Shown: positions 44,358-54,018 of the stretch, in pieces | How the letters are laid out: every line of letters starts with the position of its first letter | Numbering within the stretch: position 1 is the first letter of the stretch | Assembly (NCBI GenBank): GCA_006739055.1 | Contig: AP019702.1 | Location: 496,501-560,500 of the forward strand | Origin: Allostella vacuolata | GTDB lineage: Bacteria; Pseudomonadota; Alphaproteobacteria; ATCC43930; Allostellaceae | DNA length: 64,000 nt | Reading direction: 5' to 3' | Notes under the pieces: model-generated | What the model saw: only the letters and a program-made list of their open reading frames with translations | What the model was told of the DNA's origin: nothing | Databases searched by the model: none | Made by a program: the position numbers and the translations under genes

Positions 44358-46436
44358 CTACCGCCCCTCGCGCCGCCAGGCCAGCATCAGCGCGCCCAGC
44401 GCCAGGGCCATGACGATGATCGCCGGCAGCAGCGCCGCATCGCGGATGCCGGTCACCACATAGTCGGCGTTGGCGCGGAAGCCGAACCAGTCGCTTCCCG
44501 CAAACGTGCGGCCGGAGCGGATGCGGCGCGGCTCGGGAATGCCGTCGCGGGCGATGTGGAACATGCCGCCGCCGGTCGCGTCGGCCACCGGCTGCAGCCG
44601 GTCGGGCAGGCTGCGGACGTCGGTCAGCTCCTTGGGGTTGAGGGCGCCCGCGGCCGCCAGCGCGGTGCGCTCGCCGTCGGTGATGGTGTAGAGGCCGCTC
44701 TCGCGGATCGGCACGCTGACGGTCTGGCGGCCGCCGCCCACATCCTCCAGCCGCACGGTGCGCGGGGGGCCGGAGGGGGGCGAGATCTGGACGGGGGAAT
44801 CCTTGGGGTCGAGGCTCTTGCGCTCGATCACCAGCCGGCGGCCCTCGATGCGGGCGCGCAGGTCCTGCTCCTCCAGGTCCGGTTCCTTCATCAGCCAGTA
44901 GGCGAGCCGGCGCAGCAGCTCGGCCTGCGGGCCGCCGCCCTCGAAGCCGCGCGCCCATAGCCAGATATGGTCGCTCGACACCTGGGCGACGCGGCCCTCG
45001 CCGACCCGGTCCAGGATCAGCAGCGGGTCGCTGCCGACGCCGCTCATCAGCACGTTGCCGCTGCGCGCCTGCATCGCCGACTGGCGGAACCAACGGCCCC
45101 AGCGCGGCTCGCCGCCCTCGTTGCCGGGCAGCTCGGCGGTGACCGGGTGGCGGTCGCCCATCGGCGTCACCCGCGGCCGGTAGCCCAGCTCGTGGACGAT
45201 GCCGGTCGGCTCGCCCGGCAGCACCTGGCCGAGCGGGGTCCGGCTCAGGCTGAGGGCGGAGTTGTTGACCGGGCCGCCCGCCTCCAGCAGGCCGCCGCCG
45301 CGGCGCACGAAGTTGGCGATGTTCTCGAGATAGAGCTGCGGCAGGATCCCGCGCCGCCGGTAGCGGTCGAAGATGATCAGGTCGAACTCGTTGACCTTGA
45401 TGTCGAACAGCTCGCGGATCGGGAAGGCGATCAGCGACAGCTCGCGCACGGGCGTGCCGTCCTGCTTCTCGGGCGGGCGCAGGATGGTGAAGTGGACGAG
45501 GTCGACCGAGGGGTCGGACTTCAGGATGTTGCGCCAGGTGCGCTCGCCCGGGTGCGGCTCGCCCGACACCAGCAGCACCCGCAGCCGGTCGCGCACGCCG
45601 TTGACGACGAAGGAGGCGCGGTTGTTGTCGAGCGTCAGCTCGCGCGTGCCGGGGTCGGCGGTGATCTCGAACACGGTCGGGCCGCCATGGTCGAGCGTCA
45701 GGTCGATGCCGTGCGCGGTGCCGAGCGGGACCAGGTGCGCCTGCGGCTGGCCGCCGTCCTTGCGCACGACGATCCGCGCCTGGCCGCCGGCCGGGCCCGG
45801 CAGGTCCTCCACCCGCAGCACGACCCGCACCGTCCTGCCGACCAGGCCGAAGCTCGGCGTCTGCTCGATGACCAGGCGCCGGTCGCCCTCCTCGCGCTCG
45901 CCGGTCAGCACGGTGTGGATCGGCATCCCGAACAGAGGGTGGGTGGGGTCGTCGGGCACGTCGTGGACCTGCCCGTCGGTGATCAGGACGGCGCCGGCGA
46001 GGCGCTGGCGCGGCACGTCGGACACCGCCTGGGCCAGCGCGCCGAACAGGCGCGTGCCCTCGTCGGCCGCCGGGTCGGCATCGTCGGCCGGGGCGCCCGA
46101 ACGCACGATGCGCAGGTCGAGCCCGGGGATGGCCCGCGCCCGCTCGGCGATGGCGCGCTGGGCGGCCTCGGCGCGCGCCATGCGGTCGCCGATCTGCTGG
46201 CTGGGCGATTCGTCGATCACCATCACGGCCACGTCGCGCTGCGGCTCGCGGTCCTCCTCGACCAGGGCGGGGTTGGCGAGCGCGCCCAGGATGACGGCGA
46301 AGGCCGCCGTCCGCCAGGCGACGCCGCGGGCCCGCCGGAACAGGCCGAAGGCCAGCAGCGGCAGGGCCAGCCCGGCCAGGGCCGCGATCGCCCACCAGGG
46401 CACCAGCGGGGTGAACGCCACGGTCCATTGGGTCAT
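44358..46436 (-). CDS. Large membrane protein with VWA-like MIDAS (end of MoxR operon)
   Basis: 692 residues: two N-terminal helices (about 12-33 and 42-58), a VWA-like region with DESPSQ near residue 74 (a DxSxS-type metal site), later a glutamine-amidotransferase-like segment (ENIANFVRRGGGLLEAGGPVN near 370) and a C-terminal helix (about 668-685). This large protein is regularly the last gene after MoxR, DUF58 and DUF4159. Probably inner membrane with a periplasmic portion. ATG 46436 is 13 bases after the DUF4159 stop. Role unknown. Confidence 0.82.
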   Translation of the reverse strand: MTQWTVAFTPLVPWWAIAALAGLALPLLAFGLFRRARGVAWRTAAFAVILGALANPALVEEDREPQRDVAVMVIDESPSQQIGDRMARAEAAQRAIAERARAIPGLDLRIVRSGAPADDADPAADEGTRLFGALAQAVSDVPRQRLAGAVLITDGQVHDVPDDPTHPLFGMPIHTVLTGEREEGDRRLVIEQTPSFGLVGRTVRVVLRVEDLPGPAGGQARIVVRKDGGQPQAHLVPLGTAHGIDLTLDHGGPTVFEITADPGTRELTLDNNRASFVVNGVRDRLRVLLVSGEPHPGERTWRNILKSDPSVDLVHFTILRPPEKQDGTPVRELSLIAFPIRELFDIKVNEFDLIIFDRYRRRGILPQLYLENIANFVRRGGGLLEAGGPVNNSALSLSRTPLGQVLPGEPTGIVHELGYRPRVTPMGDRHPVTAELPGNEGGEPRWGRWFRQSAMQARSGNVLMSGVGSDPLLILDRVGEGRVAQVSSDHIWLWARGFEGGGPQAELLRRLAYWLMKEPDLEEQDLRARIEGRRLVIERKSLDPKDSPVQISPPSGPPRTVRLEDVGGGRQTVSVPIRESGLYTITDGERTALAAAGALNPKELTDVRSLPDRLQPVADATGGGMFHIARDGIPEPRRIRSGRTFAGSDWFGFRANADYVVTGIRDAALLPAIIVMALALGALMLAWRREGR

Positions 46437-46449
46437 GTCGAATACCGCG

Positions 46450-49179
46450 TCATTGGCCGAGCCGCTCCAGGATCGCCGGTACATGCACCTGGTCGGCCTT
46501 GTAGTTGCCGGTCAGCGCGTACATGACGAGGTTGACCCCGAAGCGATAGGCCATCTCGCGCTGCCGCTCGCCGCCCGGCACGATGGCGTGGGTGCCGCGC
46601 CCGCCGGCATCGACCGCCCAGGCCCCGGCCCAGTCGTTGCTGCCGATGACGACCGAGGCGACCCCGTCATTGACCCGGTCGTCGAGCTGCTCGACCCAGA
46701 CCTGGCCGCCGGCATAGCGGCCGGGGAAGTCCTGCATCAGGTAGAAGGCCTTGGTCAGGACGTGGTCGGGCGGCACCGGCGCCAGCGTGCCGATCTGCAG
46801 GCCCTGGGCCAGCTGGCGCAGGCGCCGCATGCCGCCGCCGGTGATCGACGAGGCCGCGCCCACGCCCTGGTCCTGGGTGTCGAAGAGGATCGTCCCGCCG
46901 TTGCGCAGATAGGTGTTGAGCTTGGTCACCGCCTGCGGCGACAGGGCCGGCTGCTCGCCGGTCACCGGCCAGTAGAGCAGGGGGAAGAAGGCGATGTCGT
47001 CGCGCTCCAGGTCGACTTCCATCGGCTCCGCCGCCTCGATCGAGGTGCGGCGGGAAAGAATGGTGCTGAGGCCGGCCAGGCCCGAGCGGCTGGTGGCATC
47101 GACCGCGGCATTGCCGGTGCGCACCGAGGCAAGGCGCGTCTCGGTGGTGGCGCGCAAGGCGAACGCGTCGTTGGCGGCCTGCTGCGCCTCCGCCCCGTGC
47201 GGCACCGTCAGCAGCAGGAGCAGGGCGGCTGCGGCCGCGGCCGGGCGCAGTCGCCGCGGCCGCAGCAGGCCGCGCAGCGCGAAGCCGACGACCAGGTCGA
47301 CCAGGGCCAGCAGGAAGGCTGCGACCAGCAGCCAGGGCCGGAGCGCGATCTCGCCGGCGCCGCCGAAGCGCACGACCTGCGCCCCGGCGGGCAACCCGTC
47401 CAGGGGTGCCAGCTCGGTCACCGACTGGGTCAGGTTGAGGGCGCGGCGCGACTGCTGGGTACCGTAGAAGCCGGGCGGGTGGCGCGGCCCGGCCACCGTG
47501 GTGGAGAACGCGCCGGCCGGGATCGGCGTGGCGGTGGCCGACCCGGTGTGCGGCCGGCCGAAGCCGTCCAGCAGCTCCAGCGGCGGCATCGCCATGTCCG
47601 CACTGGCCGAGGTGACGCCCTCGCTCATCGAAACCACCCGCTGCATCATCTCCACGAACAGGCCCGAGATGGCGAGGTTCGACCATTCGGTATTCGCGGT
47701 CGTGTGGACCAGCGCCAGCCAGCCGCGGCCGCGCTTCTCGCCGGTGACGATCGGCGTGCCGTCGGCGAGCTTGGCCCAGCTCTTCTGGTTGAGGTCGATG
47801 GCGGGCTCGGCCAGCACCTGGCGGGCGACCGTCACGTCCTGCGGCACCGGCAGGCCGGCGAAGGGGCTGGTCGGGTCGAACTCGGCAAGCGGCGCCGGCC
47901 GGGACCAGGACAGCGCGCCGCCCAGCTGCCGGTCGCCGCGGCGCAGGGTGACCGGCACCATGGAATCGGGGTTCTGGGCGAGGTTGGGGCCGGCGAAGCG
48001 CAGGACGATGCCGCCCTCTTCCATCCAGCGCTGCAGCCGCTGCTGGTCTTCCGGGGTCGGCATGGCGCTGTCCGGCAGGGCCAGCACCGCCAGCTCGCGG
48101 CGCAGCAGCTCGGCCACGGGGCCGATGCGCACCTCGGCGAAGGGTTGCAGGGCGCGCTGCAGGTAGTGCAGGTCGCTGAGCAGGGGCTGGCTGGCGTCGA
48201 GCGTCCCGGCAAACGCGATCCCGACCGGCCGGCGGCGCCAGCGCTCGTCGACCAGGACCGTGCCGCCGACGCTGTTCTCGCCCTCGATCTCCACCCGGTG
48301 GATGCGGTTGCGCAACTCCAGCGGCAGTTGCAGCCGGACCTCCGCGCTCCGCCGGCCGGGCGCCAGGGTCGCCGCCTCGCGGGCGAGCACCCGGCCATCC
48401 TCGGCGGTCGCGCGGACGAAGAGGCGCTCTTCCCCGCCCTCGGTCGCCCGGCGTACCGGCACCAGCATCTCGCCGGCTTCCGTGCGCGGCGGCAGGACCA
48501 GGCGCGACAGGCCGCCCGGCTCGTCGAGATAGACCTGCAGCCCGCCCAGGCGCTGCAGCCGGTCGCCGAGCTCGGCCGCGCCCGGCCCGGCCAGGCCGTC
48601 GGCCAGCCAGACGACGTTGGCCGATCCCTCCAGGCGCAGCTGGGCGACGCGCTCGGCCGTGGCCAGGCGGTCGGCCGGCCAGGGGCGGGGCACCAGGGTC
48701 TGGGCCAGCAGCCGAGCATCGGCGGCGCGCATCGGCTCGGGCGGGCGGGCTGGCTCGCCGCCCGGCAGGGGGGCGGTGGTCAGCAGCAGCACGCGCCGCC
48801 CGGTGCGCTCGGCACGGTCGATCGCGTCCGCCATCGCGGCCTGGCGCTCGCGCCAGTGGCGGGCGGCGGCCCAGCCGTCGTCGACCACCAGCGCCAGCGG
48901 CCCGCTGCCGCCGAGCCCGGCGCTGGGATTGAGCAGCGGCTGGGCCAGCGCCAGGATGGCCAGCGCCGCCAGCAGCATGCGCAGCAGGATCAGCCACAGG
49001 GGCGTCTTGGCCGGCGTCTCCTCCTTGGGCCGGAGGTCGAGCAGCAGGCGGATCGGCGGGAAGGCGAGGCGGCGCGGGGCGGGCGGCGTCACCCGCAGCA
49101 GCCACCACAGCACCGGCAGCGATGCCAGGCCGAGCAGCGCCCAGGGGGCGGCGAAGGCGAAGGTGCCGAGGGACAGCAT
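46450..49179 (-). CDS. DUF4159 domain-containing BatA-like membrane protein
   Basis: 909 residues. The N-terminus is the aerotolerance-regulator/BatA type (FAAPWALLGLASLPVLWWLLRVTPPAPRR) with two helices, followed by a VWA-like region, further helices near 640-690, and the DUF4159 domain at the C-terminus (FPLLYWPVTGEQPALSPQAVTKLNTYLRNGGTILFDTQDQG). DUF4159 resembles a glutamine-amidotransferase-like fold. Part of the MoxR operon thought to assist assembly or quality control of envelope or metal-containing complexes. It starts three bases after the DUF58 stop. Confidence 0.88.
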   Translation of the reverse strand: MLSLGTFAFAAPWALLGLASLPVLWWLLRVTPPAPRRLAFPPIRLLLDLRPKEETPAKTPLWLILLRMLLAALAILALAQPLLNPSAGLGGSGPLALVVDDGWAAARHWRERQAAMADAIDRAERTGRRVLLLTTAPLPGGEPARPPEPMRAADARLLAQTLVPRPWPADRLATAERVAQLRLEGSANVVWLADGLAGPGAAELGDRLQRLGGLQVYLDEPGGLSRLVLPPRTEAGEMLVPVRRATEGGEERLFVRATAEDGRVLAREAATLAPGRRSAEVRLQLPLELRNRIHRVEIEGENSVGGTVLVDERWRRRPVGIAFAGTLDASQPLLSDLHYLQRALQPFAEVRIGPVAELLRRELAVLALPDSAMPTPEDQQRLQRWMEEGGIVLRFAGPNLAQNPDSMVPVTLRRGDRQLGGALSWSRPAPLAEFDPTSPFAGLPVPQDVTVARQVLAEPAIDLNQKSWAKLADGTPIVTGEKRGRGWLALVHTTANTEWSNLAISGLFVEMMQRVVSMSEGVTSASADMAMPPLELLDGFGRPHTGSATATPIPAGAFSTTVAGPRHPPGFYGTQQSRRALNLTQSVTELAPLDGLPAGAQVVRFGGAGEIALRPWLLVAAFLLALVDLVVGFALRGLLRPRRLRPAAAAAALLLLLTVPHGAEAQQAANDAFALRATTETRLASVRTGNAAVDATSRSGLAGLSTILSRRTSIEAAEPMEVDLERDDIAFFPLLYWPVTGEQPALSPQAVTKLNTYLRNGGTILFDTQDQGVGAASSITGGGMRRLRQLAQGLQIGTLAPVPPDHVLTKAFYLMQDFPGRYAGGQVWVEQLDDRVNDGVASVVIGSNDWAGAWAVDAGGRGTHAIVPGGERQREMAYRFGVNLVMYALTGNYKADQVHVPAILERLGQ

Positions 49180-49182
49180 CGG

Positions 49183-50067
49183 CTAGGGCCCCACGCGTTG
49201 CGTCAAGGCGGTGAAGAGGGCGAGCAGCGCCGCCTGGGGCGGCTGGTCGGTATGGTGGACGATGTGGGTCCAGCCGGCCGCGCGCGCGATGTCGCCGAGG
49301 CCGGCGGCGTGGTCGCGCATCCGCGCGACATAGGCGTCGCGCACGGTCTCGACCCGCGACAGCAGCAGCTGCCCTTCGGCCTCCATGCCCTCGAAGCGGA
49401 CCCGGCCGGTGAAGGGCAGGCTGGCCTCGGCCGGGTCCACCACCTGCAGCAGGTGGCCGCGCAGGCCGGCCCCGGCGAACCGCCGCACGATCGCGTCGAC
49501 ATCGGCCAGCGGGGCCAGGAAGTCGCCCATCAGGACGGTGCGGGCATGGCGCGGCAGCGGCTCGACGACCGGCAGGCTGTCCAGGGACTGCTTGCGGCCG
49601 GCGACCTGCTCGGTGATCCGCTCGACCGCGAAGCGGCCGGCGACCGGACGCTGGCCGCCGCCCAGCAGGGCGACCCGTTCGCCGGCCCGGGCCAGCAGGG
49701 AGGCGAGCGCGACCAGCAGCAGCTCGGCCCGGTCGAGCTTGGTCGGCAGGCCGTCGGCGCTGCGCCATTGCATGGAGCTGGAGGCATCCCGCCACAGCCA
49801 CACGCTCTGGGCCGCCTCCCATTCGTTCTGGCGCACGAACAGGCGCTGGCCGCGGGCGGACTGGCGCCAGTCGATCTGGGTCGCCGAATCGCCGGGTTCG
49901 TAGTGGCGATACTGCCAGAAGGCGTCGCCCTGGCCGACGCGGCGGCGGCCGTGCACGCCCTGCACGATGGTGGCCGCGACCCGCTCGGCGGCCACCTGCA
50001 GGGGCGGCATGCGCGAGGCGGCCTGCTCGGCGCGATGGCGCAGGCGGAGGGTTTCGGCCGTCGTCAT
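49183..50067 (-). CDS. DUF58 domain-containing protein
   Basis: 294 residues. YEPGDSATQIDWRQSARGQRLFVRQNEWE is the DUF58 signature, followed by a VWA-like domain beginning VWLWRDASSSMQWRS (DASSS in place of DxSxS). Partner of MoxR-type AAA ATPases. ATG 50067 fits the family N-terminus; the longer frame upstream lies over moxR. It starts 29 bases after the MoxR stop. Confidence 0.9.
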   Translation of the reverse strand: MTTAETLRLRHRAEQAASRMPPLQVAAERVAATIVQGVHGRRRVGQGDAFWQYRHYEPGDSATQIDWRQSARGQRLFVRQNEWEAAQSVWLWRDASSSMQWRSADGLPTKLDRAELLLVALASLLARAGERVALLGGGQRPVAGRFAVERITEQVAGRKQSLDSLPVVEPLPRHARTVLMGDFLAPLADVDAIVRRFAGAGLRGHLLQVVDPAEASLPFTGRVRFEGMEAEGQLLLSRVETVRDAYVARMRDHAAGLGDIARAAGWTHIVHHTDQPPQAALLALFTALTQRVGP

Positions 50068-50096
50068 CGCGGGGCGGGCTCCCGGGTTGCCGCCGG

Positions 50097-51107
50097 CTAC
50101 CGCAGCGGCCGGAGCAGGCGGTCGATGATGTCGCCCACGGTGATGCCGTCGGCGCGGGCGGCGAAGCTGAGCGCCATGCGGTGACGCAGGATCGGCTGGG
50201 CCAGCGCCACGATGTCGTCGATCGAGGGGCTGAGGCGGCCGTCGAGCACGGCGCGGGCGCGGGCTGCCAGCATCAGGGCCTGGCTGGCGCGCGGGCCGGG
50301 GCCCCAGGCGACGTGGCGGCGGACCTCCTCGATGTCCGAGCTGTCGGGCCGGCCGGCGCGGACCAGGGTCAGGATCGCCTCCAGCACGCTCTCGCCGACC
50401 GGGATGCGGCGCACCAGGCGCTGGGCCGCCAGCAGGTCGTCGGGCGACATCACCTCGGCCGCCACCTCCTGCTCGACGCCGGTGGTGGCGACCAGCATCC
50501 GCCGCTCGGCCTCCAGGTCGGGATAGGTCACGTCGATCTGCAGCAGGAAGCGGTCGAGCTGGGCTTCCGGCAGGGGGTAGGTACCCTCCTGCTCCAGCGG
50601 GTTCTGGGTTGCCAGCACGTGGAAGGGGCGCGGCAGCGGGTGGTAGCGGCCGGCGACCGACACGCGGCCCTCCTGCATCGCCTGCAGCAGCGCGGACTGG
50701 GTGCGCGGGCTGGCGCGGTTGATCTCGTCGGCCATCAGCAGCTGGCCGAAGACCGGGCCTTCGATGAAGCGGAAGCTGCGGCGGCCGTCCTCGCCCTCTT
50801 CCAGGACTTCCGAGCCGATGATGTCGGCCGGCATCAGGTCGGGGGTGCACTGCACGCGCTTGTCGTCCAGGCCGAGCACGGTGCCGAGCGTCTCCACCAG
50901 CCGGGTCTTGGCCAGGCCGGGAACGCCGATCAGCAGGCAGTGGCCGCCGGCCAGCAGCGTGATGAGCGCTTGATCCACCACCTCCTGCTGCCCGAAAATG
51001 ATGCGATGAATGCGCTCCTGCACCATCGACAGACGTTGTCCGAGGGCATCGACCTCGGCGACGAGGGCCGGGGTGTTGGGTTCGGCGAGGACGGTGGTGA
51101 CGGTCAC
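50097..51107 (-). CDS. MoxR family AAA+ ATPase
   Basis: 336 residues. Walker A GVPGLAKT at 61-68, Walker B LLMADEINRASPRTQSALLQ, and the sensor region ATQNPLEQEGTYPLPEAQLDRF are the MoxR hallmark. MoxR ATPases act as chaperones with VWA-domain partners, here encoded next. The GTG at 51107 is chosen because GAGGAGACG precedes it; the frame upstream to 51167 lies in the divergent region. First gene of the leftward four-gene operon. Confidence 0.93.
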   Translation of the reverse strand: MTVTTVLAEPNTPALVAEVDALGQRLSMVQERIHRIIFGQQEVVDQALITLLAGGHCLLIGVPGLAKTRLVETLGTVLGLDDKRVQCTPDLMPADIIGSEVLEEGEDGRRSFRFIEGPVFGQLLMADEINRASPRTQSALLQAMQEGRVSVAGRYHPLPRPFHVLATQNPLEQEGTYPLPEAQLDRFLLQIDVTYPDLEAERRMLVATTGVEQEVAAEVMSPDDLLAAQRLVRRIPVGESVLEAILTLVRAGRPDSSDIEEVRRHVAWGPGPRASQALMLAARARAVLDGRLSPSIDDIVALAQPILRHRMALSFAARADGITVGDIIDRLLRPLR

Positions 51108-51118
51108 GGTGCGTCGTC

Positions 51119-51148
51119 TCCTCGAAACGGGGGTCCTCGAAACGGCGG
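51119..51148 (+). repeat. 15-bp tandem repeat in the moxR/DUF1285 divergent region
   Basis: TCCTCGAAACGGGGG (51119-51133) and TCCTCGAAACGGCGG (51134-51148) are tandem copies with one mismatch, directly upstream of the moxR ribosome binding site. Confidence 0.85.
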
Positions 51149-51181
51149 CGGGCGGCAAACCGTCCACCGCGGGAGAGCAGC

Positions 51182-51838
51182 ATGAGCGCGCGAACGCCGG
51201 ACGATCGCTCCAGCAGGCCCAATTCCGGAAAGGCCCATCATGAATCTAGCACGAGCAATAAGGATGCCGAGATGCTCGCGCGACAAATCGGCGTGAAGGC
51301 CGGCCCTACCACCATTGGCCCTACCACCATTGGCCCGACCACCATTGGCCCGGAAGAGGAGTGCGGGGATTTCGGCATCCGCATCGCGCGCGACGGCACC
51401 TGGTACTATCGGGGTTCGCCGATCGGGCGCCTGCCCCTGGTCAAGCTGTTCGCCACCGTGCTGCGCCGGGACGCCGACGGCGGCTTCTGGCTCGTCACCC
51501 CGGTCGAACGCGGCCGGATCGAGGTCGACGATGCCCCGTTCGTCGCCGTGGCCATGCAGGTGGCCGGCGGCGGGCGGGAACAGGCGCTGACTTTCACGAC
51601 CAATCTTGACCAAACTGTGACCGCCGGCCCGGACCATGCAATACGGGTCCGGCTGGATCCTGACACGGGCGAGCCCAGCCCCTATGTGTTGGTGCGAGAC
51701 GGCCTCGAAGCGCTGATCGCGCGCCCGGTGTTCTACGACCTCGTGGAGCTGGGGGAGGAACGAGACGTCGACGGTGGACGGGAGCTGGGCGTATGGAGCG
51801 GCGGGAAGTTCTTCACGCTGGGGCGGCTGGAGCCGTGA
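51182..51838 (+). CDS. DUF1285 domain-containing protein
   Basis: 218 residues. The DUF1285 core begins near residue 61 (DFGIRIARDGTWYYRGSPIGRLPLVKLFATVL) and runs to the end (RPVFYDLVEL...). The N-terminal 58 residues are polar and carry three tandem PTTIG-type repeats, unlike the compact family norm, so this end is a local addition. Function unknown, though structures exist for the family. An alternative start is ATG 51272. It couples to the NUDIX gene by GTGA. Confidence 0.86.
   Translation: MSARTPDDRSSRPNSGKAHHESSTSNKDAEMLARQIGVKAGPTTIGPTTIGPTTIGPEEECGDFGIRIARDGTWYYRGSPIGRLPLVKLFATVLRRDADGGFWLVTPVERGRIEVDDAPFVAVAMQVAGGGREQALTFTTNLDQTVTAGPDHAIRVRLDPDTGEPSPYVLVRDGLEALIARPVFYDLVELGEERDVDGGRELGVWSGGKFFTLGRLEP
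51302..51346 (+). repeat. 15-bp tandem repeat, three copies, coding for (GPTTI)3
   Basis: Units at 51302-51316, 51317-51331 and 51332-51346, differing at a single base (CCT versus CCG). They encode GPTTI three times in frame within the N-terminal linker of the DUF1285 protein. Confidence 0.92.
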
Positions 51839-52488
51839 GCGGCCTGGCGCCGGCGATCGACCGGCGCTTCGTCACCGCTCGTTTCCCGCCGGTCCGCGCG
51901 GGTGCGGCCGAGCCGCCGGTGCGGCGCGGCTGGGCCTATGCCGGCCCCCGCGGCGACCATGACCTCAACCCCGGCGTCGTCCTGCCCACCAAGCTGACGC
52001 CGGCTGCCGTCCTGGTGCCTCTGGTCGAACGGCCGGATGGCTTCACCATCCTGCTGACCCAGCGGACCGCCCACCTGCACGACCATGCCGGCCAGATCAG
52101 CTTCCCGGGCGGCCGGGTCGACCCCTGCGACACCGATCCCGAGGCCTGCGCGCTGCGCGAGGCGGCGGAGGAAGTGGGGCTCGACCGGGCAGTGGTCGAC
52201 CTGGTCGGACGTCTCGACCATTACGTCGTCGGGACCGGCTTCGAGGTGGTGCCGGTGGTGGGCTTCGTCCGCCCGCCCTTCGAGATCCGGCCCGACCCGT
52301 TCGAGGTGGCCGACGTGTTCGAAGTGCCGCTCTCGTTCATCCTCGACCCGGCCAATCATCGCCGCGAGATGCATGTCCGCCAGGGGGTGGAGCGGCACTT
52401 CTACGTCCTGCCGTTCGAGAACCGATACATCTGGGGGGCGACCGCCGGAATGCTGGTGAACCTGGCGGAGGTGCTGTCGGCGCCGTGA
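51835..52488 (+). CDS. CoA pyrophosphatase-like NUDIX hydrolase
   Basis: 217 residues. The NUDIX box is in the CoA-pyrophosphatase form: SFPGGRVDP then REAAEEVGL, with LLTQRTAHLHDHAGQISFPGG before it. These enzymes hydrolyse CoA and acyl-CoA to 4'-phosphopantetheine and 3',5'-ADP. I prefer the GTG at 51835, which overlaps the DUF1285 stop (GTGA); the ATG at 51793 would add 14 residues of no family character. The next gene is again coupled by GTGA. Confidence 0.92.
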   Translation: MSGLAPAIDRRFVTARFPPVRAGAAEPPVRRGWAYAGPRGDHDLNPGVVLPTKLTPAAVLVPLVERPDGFTILLTQRTAHLHDHAGQISFPGGRVDPCDTDPEACALREAAEEVGLDRAVVDLVGRLDHYVVGTGFEVVPVVGFVRPPFEIRPDPFEVADVFEVPLSFILDPANHRREMHVRQGVERHFYVLPFENRYIWGATAGMLVNLAEVLSAP

Positions 52489-52763
52489 TCCGCATCCTCC
52501 TGACGACCGTCCTGCCGCTGCTGCTGCCGGCCCTGATCTACACGGCCTGGCTCGTCCTCGGGCGGCGGCGCGAGCGGGCGCGGGCCGACGGCGAGGTGAG
52601 CCTGGCGGTGCGCGTTCCCTGGATGGCGCTGCTGCTGGCCGGGGCGGCGCTCGCCGCCGTCAGCATGCTCTATTTCGGGTTCAGCAGCGGGACGGCGCCC
52701 TGGTCCGACCATCGCCCGCCGGCCCTGCGCGACGGCGCAGTGGTGCCGGGCGGGGTGCGCTGA
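52485..52763 (+). CDS. DUF6111 family small membrane protein
   Basis: 92 residues. Start GTG (GTGA overlap with the NUDIX stop). Two hydrophobic helices (about 3-26 and 43-65) with RRRERARADGE between, and a Pro-rich end. Matches the DUF6111 pattern (LTTVLPLLLPALIYTAWLVL) and is in the usual place between the NUDIX and cca genes. Function unknown. Confidence 0.78.
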   Translation: MIRILLTTVLPLLLPALIYTAWLVLGRRRERARADGEVSLAVRVPWMALLLAGAALAAVSMLYFGFSSGTAPWSDHRPPALRDGAVVPGGVR

Positions 52764-52774
52764 CGGACGGGGGC

Positions 52775-53998
52775 ATGGAAGCCCGCGGCTGCCTGCTGCC
52801 GCAGCCCTGGATGACCGCGTCGGCGACCCGGCGGGTGATGGCGGCCGTGGCCGGCGGCGGCGGGCGGGCGCGCTTCGTCGGCGGCATGGTGCGCGACGCG
52901 CTGCTCGGCCGGCCGATCTCCGACATCGACCTCGCCACCGACCTGGACCCGGAGCGGGTGATGGGCCGGCTGGTGGCCGACGGCATCCGGGTCATCCCGA
53001 CCGGCCTCGCCCACGGCACCGTCACCGCGGTCGTGGGCGGCCGGCATTTCGAGATCACCACCCTGCGCCGGGACGTGGAGACCGACGGGCGCCACGCCCG
53101 CATCGCCTATACCGACGACTGGGCCGAGGATGCGCGCCGCCGCGACTTCACGATCAATGCCCTCTTTGCCGACGGCGACGGCACCTTCTACGATCCGGCC
53201 GGGGGCCTCGACGATCTGGTGCTGCGGCGGGTGCGATTCGTGGGCGACCCGGACCAGCGTATCCACGAGGATGTCCTGCGCCTGCTGCGCTACTACCGGA
53301 TGCTGGCGCGGCTTGGGATCCATGGCTTGGACGCTCCCTCGCGGGCTGCCTGCCGGCGCCATGCGGGGCGGCTGCCGGCGTTGTCCGGGGAGCGGGTGCG
53401 CGGCGAGGTGGAGCGCATCCTGTCCGTGGCGGACCCGCGCCCGGTATTAGCGATGATCGTCGACGACGGCATCCTGCCGCCGATCCTGCCGATGGCGACG
53501 GCGTTCGCGCGTGCGGCCCGCCTGATCGCGCTCGAGCCGGCGGCCGACTGGCTGCGCCGCCTGGCGGCCCTGGTCGAGGGCGGCGAGCCGGCGGCCGTCG
53601 ATGCCGCCCGCCGACTGCGCCTGTCGCGCCAGGAAACCGGGCGGCTGGTCGCGATGGCCGGGCCGTGGACCCCGGCCGACCTGCCGCAGGGCGGCCGCGC
53701 CCTGCGCGATCGCCTGCACGCGCTGGGCGCCGAGCCTCTGCGCGACCGGGCCCTGCTGGCCGCTGCCGCCGGGCTCGACCGGGACGGAACGGTGCGGGAC
53801 ATCGTGGCCGCGGCGGCGGTCACGGAGCGGCCGGTCTTTCCCTTGAAGGGCCGCGACCTCGTCGGCCTGGGCCTCGCCCGCGGGCCGCAGATGGCCCAGG
53901 CGCTGGCGACCGTCGCCGCCTGGTGGGCCGCGGGCGACTATGCCGCCGATCGCGAGGCGTGCCTGGCCCAGGCCAGGGCACTTCTGGCAAGCGGGTAA
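52775..53998 (+). CDS. cca: CCA tRNA nucleotidyltransferase
   Basis: 407 residues. The class II head domain shows FVGGMVRDALLGRPISDIDLATDL (GG, RRDF-preceding DxD), RRDFTINALF, and DPDQRIHEDVLRLLRYYRMLARLG. This enzyme adds or repairs the 3'-CCA of tRNA. Start ATG 52775 is 11 bases after the DUF6111 stop. It ends the DUF1285-NUDIX-DUF6111-cca operon. Confidence 0.95.
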   Translation: MEARGCLLPQPWMTASATRRVMAAVAGGGGRARFVGGMVRDALLGRPISDIDLATDLDPERVMGRLVADGIRVIPTGLAHGTVTAVVGGRHFEITTLRRDVETDGRHARIAYTDDWAEDARRRDFTINALFADGDGTFYDPAGGLDDLVLRRVRFVGDPDQRIHEDVLRLLRYYRMLARLGIHGLDAPSRAACRRHAGRLPALSGERVRGEVERILSVADPRPVLAMIVDDGILPPILPMATAFARAARLIALEPAADWLRRLAALVEGGEPAAVDAARRLRLSRQETGRLVAMAGPWTPADLPQGGRALRDRLHALGAEPLRDRALLAAAAGLDRDGTVRDIVAAAAVTERPVFPLKGRDLVGLGLARGPQMAQALATVAAWWAAGDYAADREACLAQARALLASG

Positions 53999-54018
53999 GA
54001 ATATTGCCGCTTCTCCTG

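Noticed and set aside
44280-50184. Long rightward open frames antisense to the MoxR operon (over 1600 codons)
   Set aside because: They mirror the real leftward genes, with His/Gln/Arg/Ala-rich antisense composition and no known domain.
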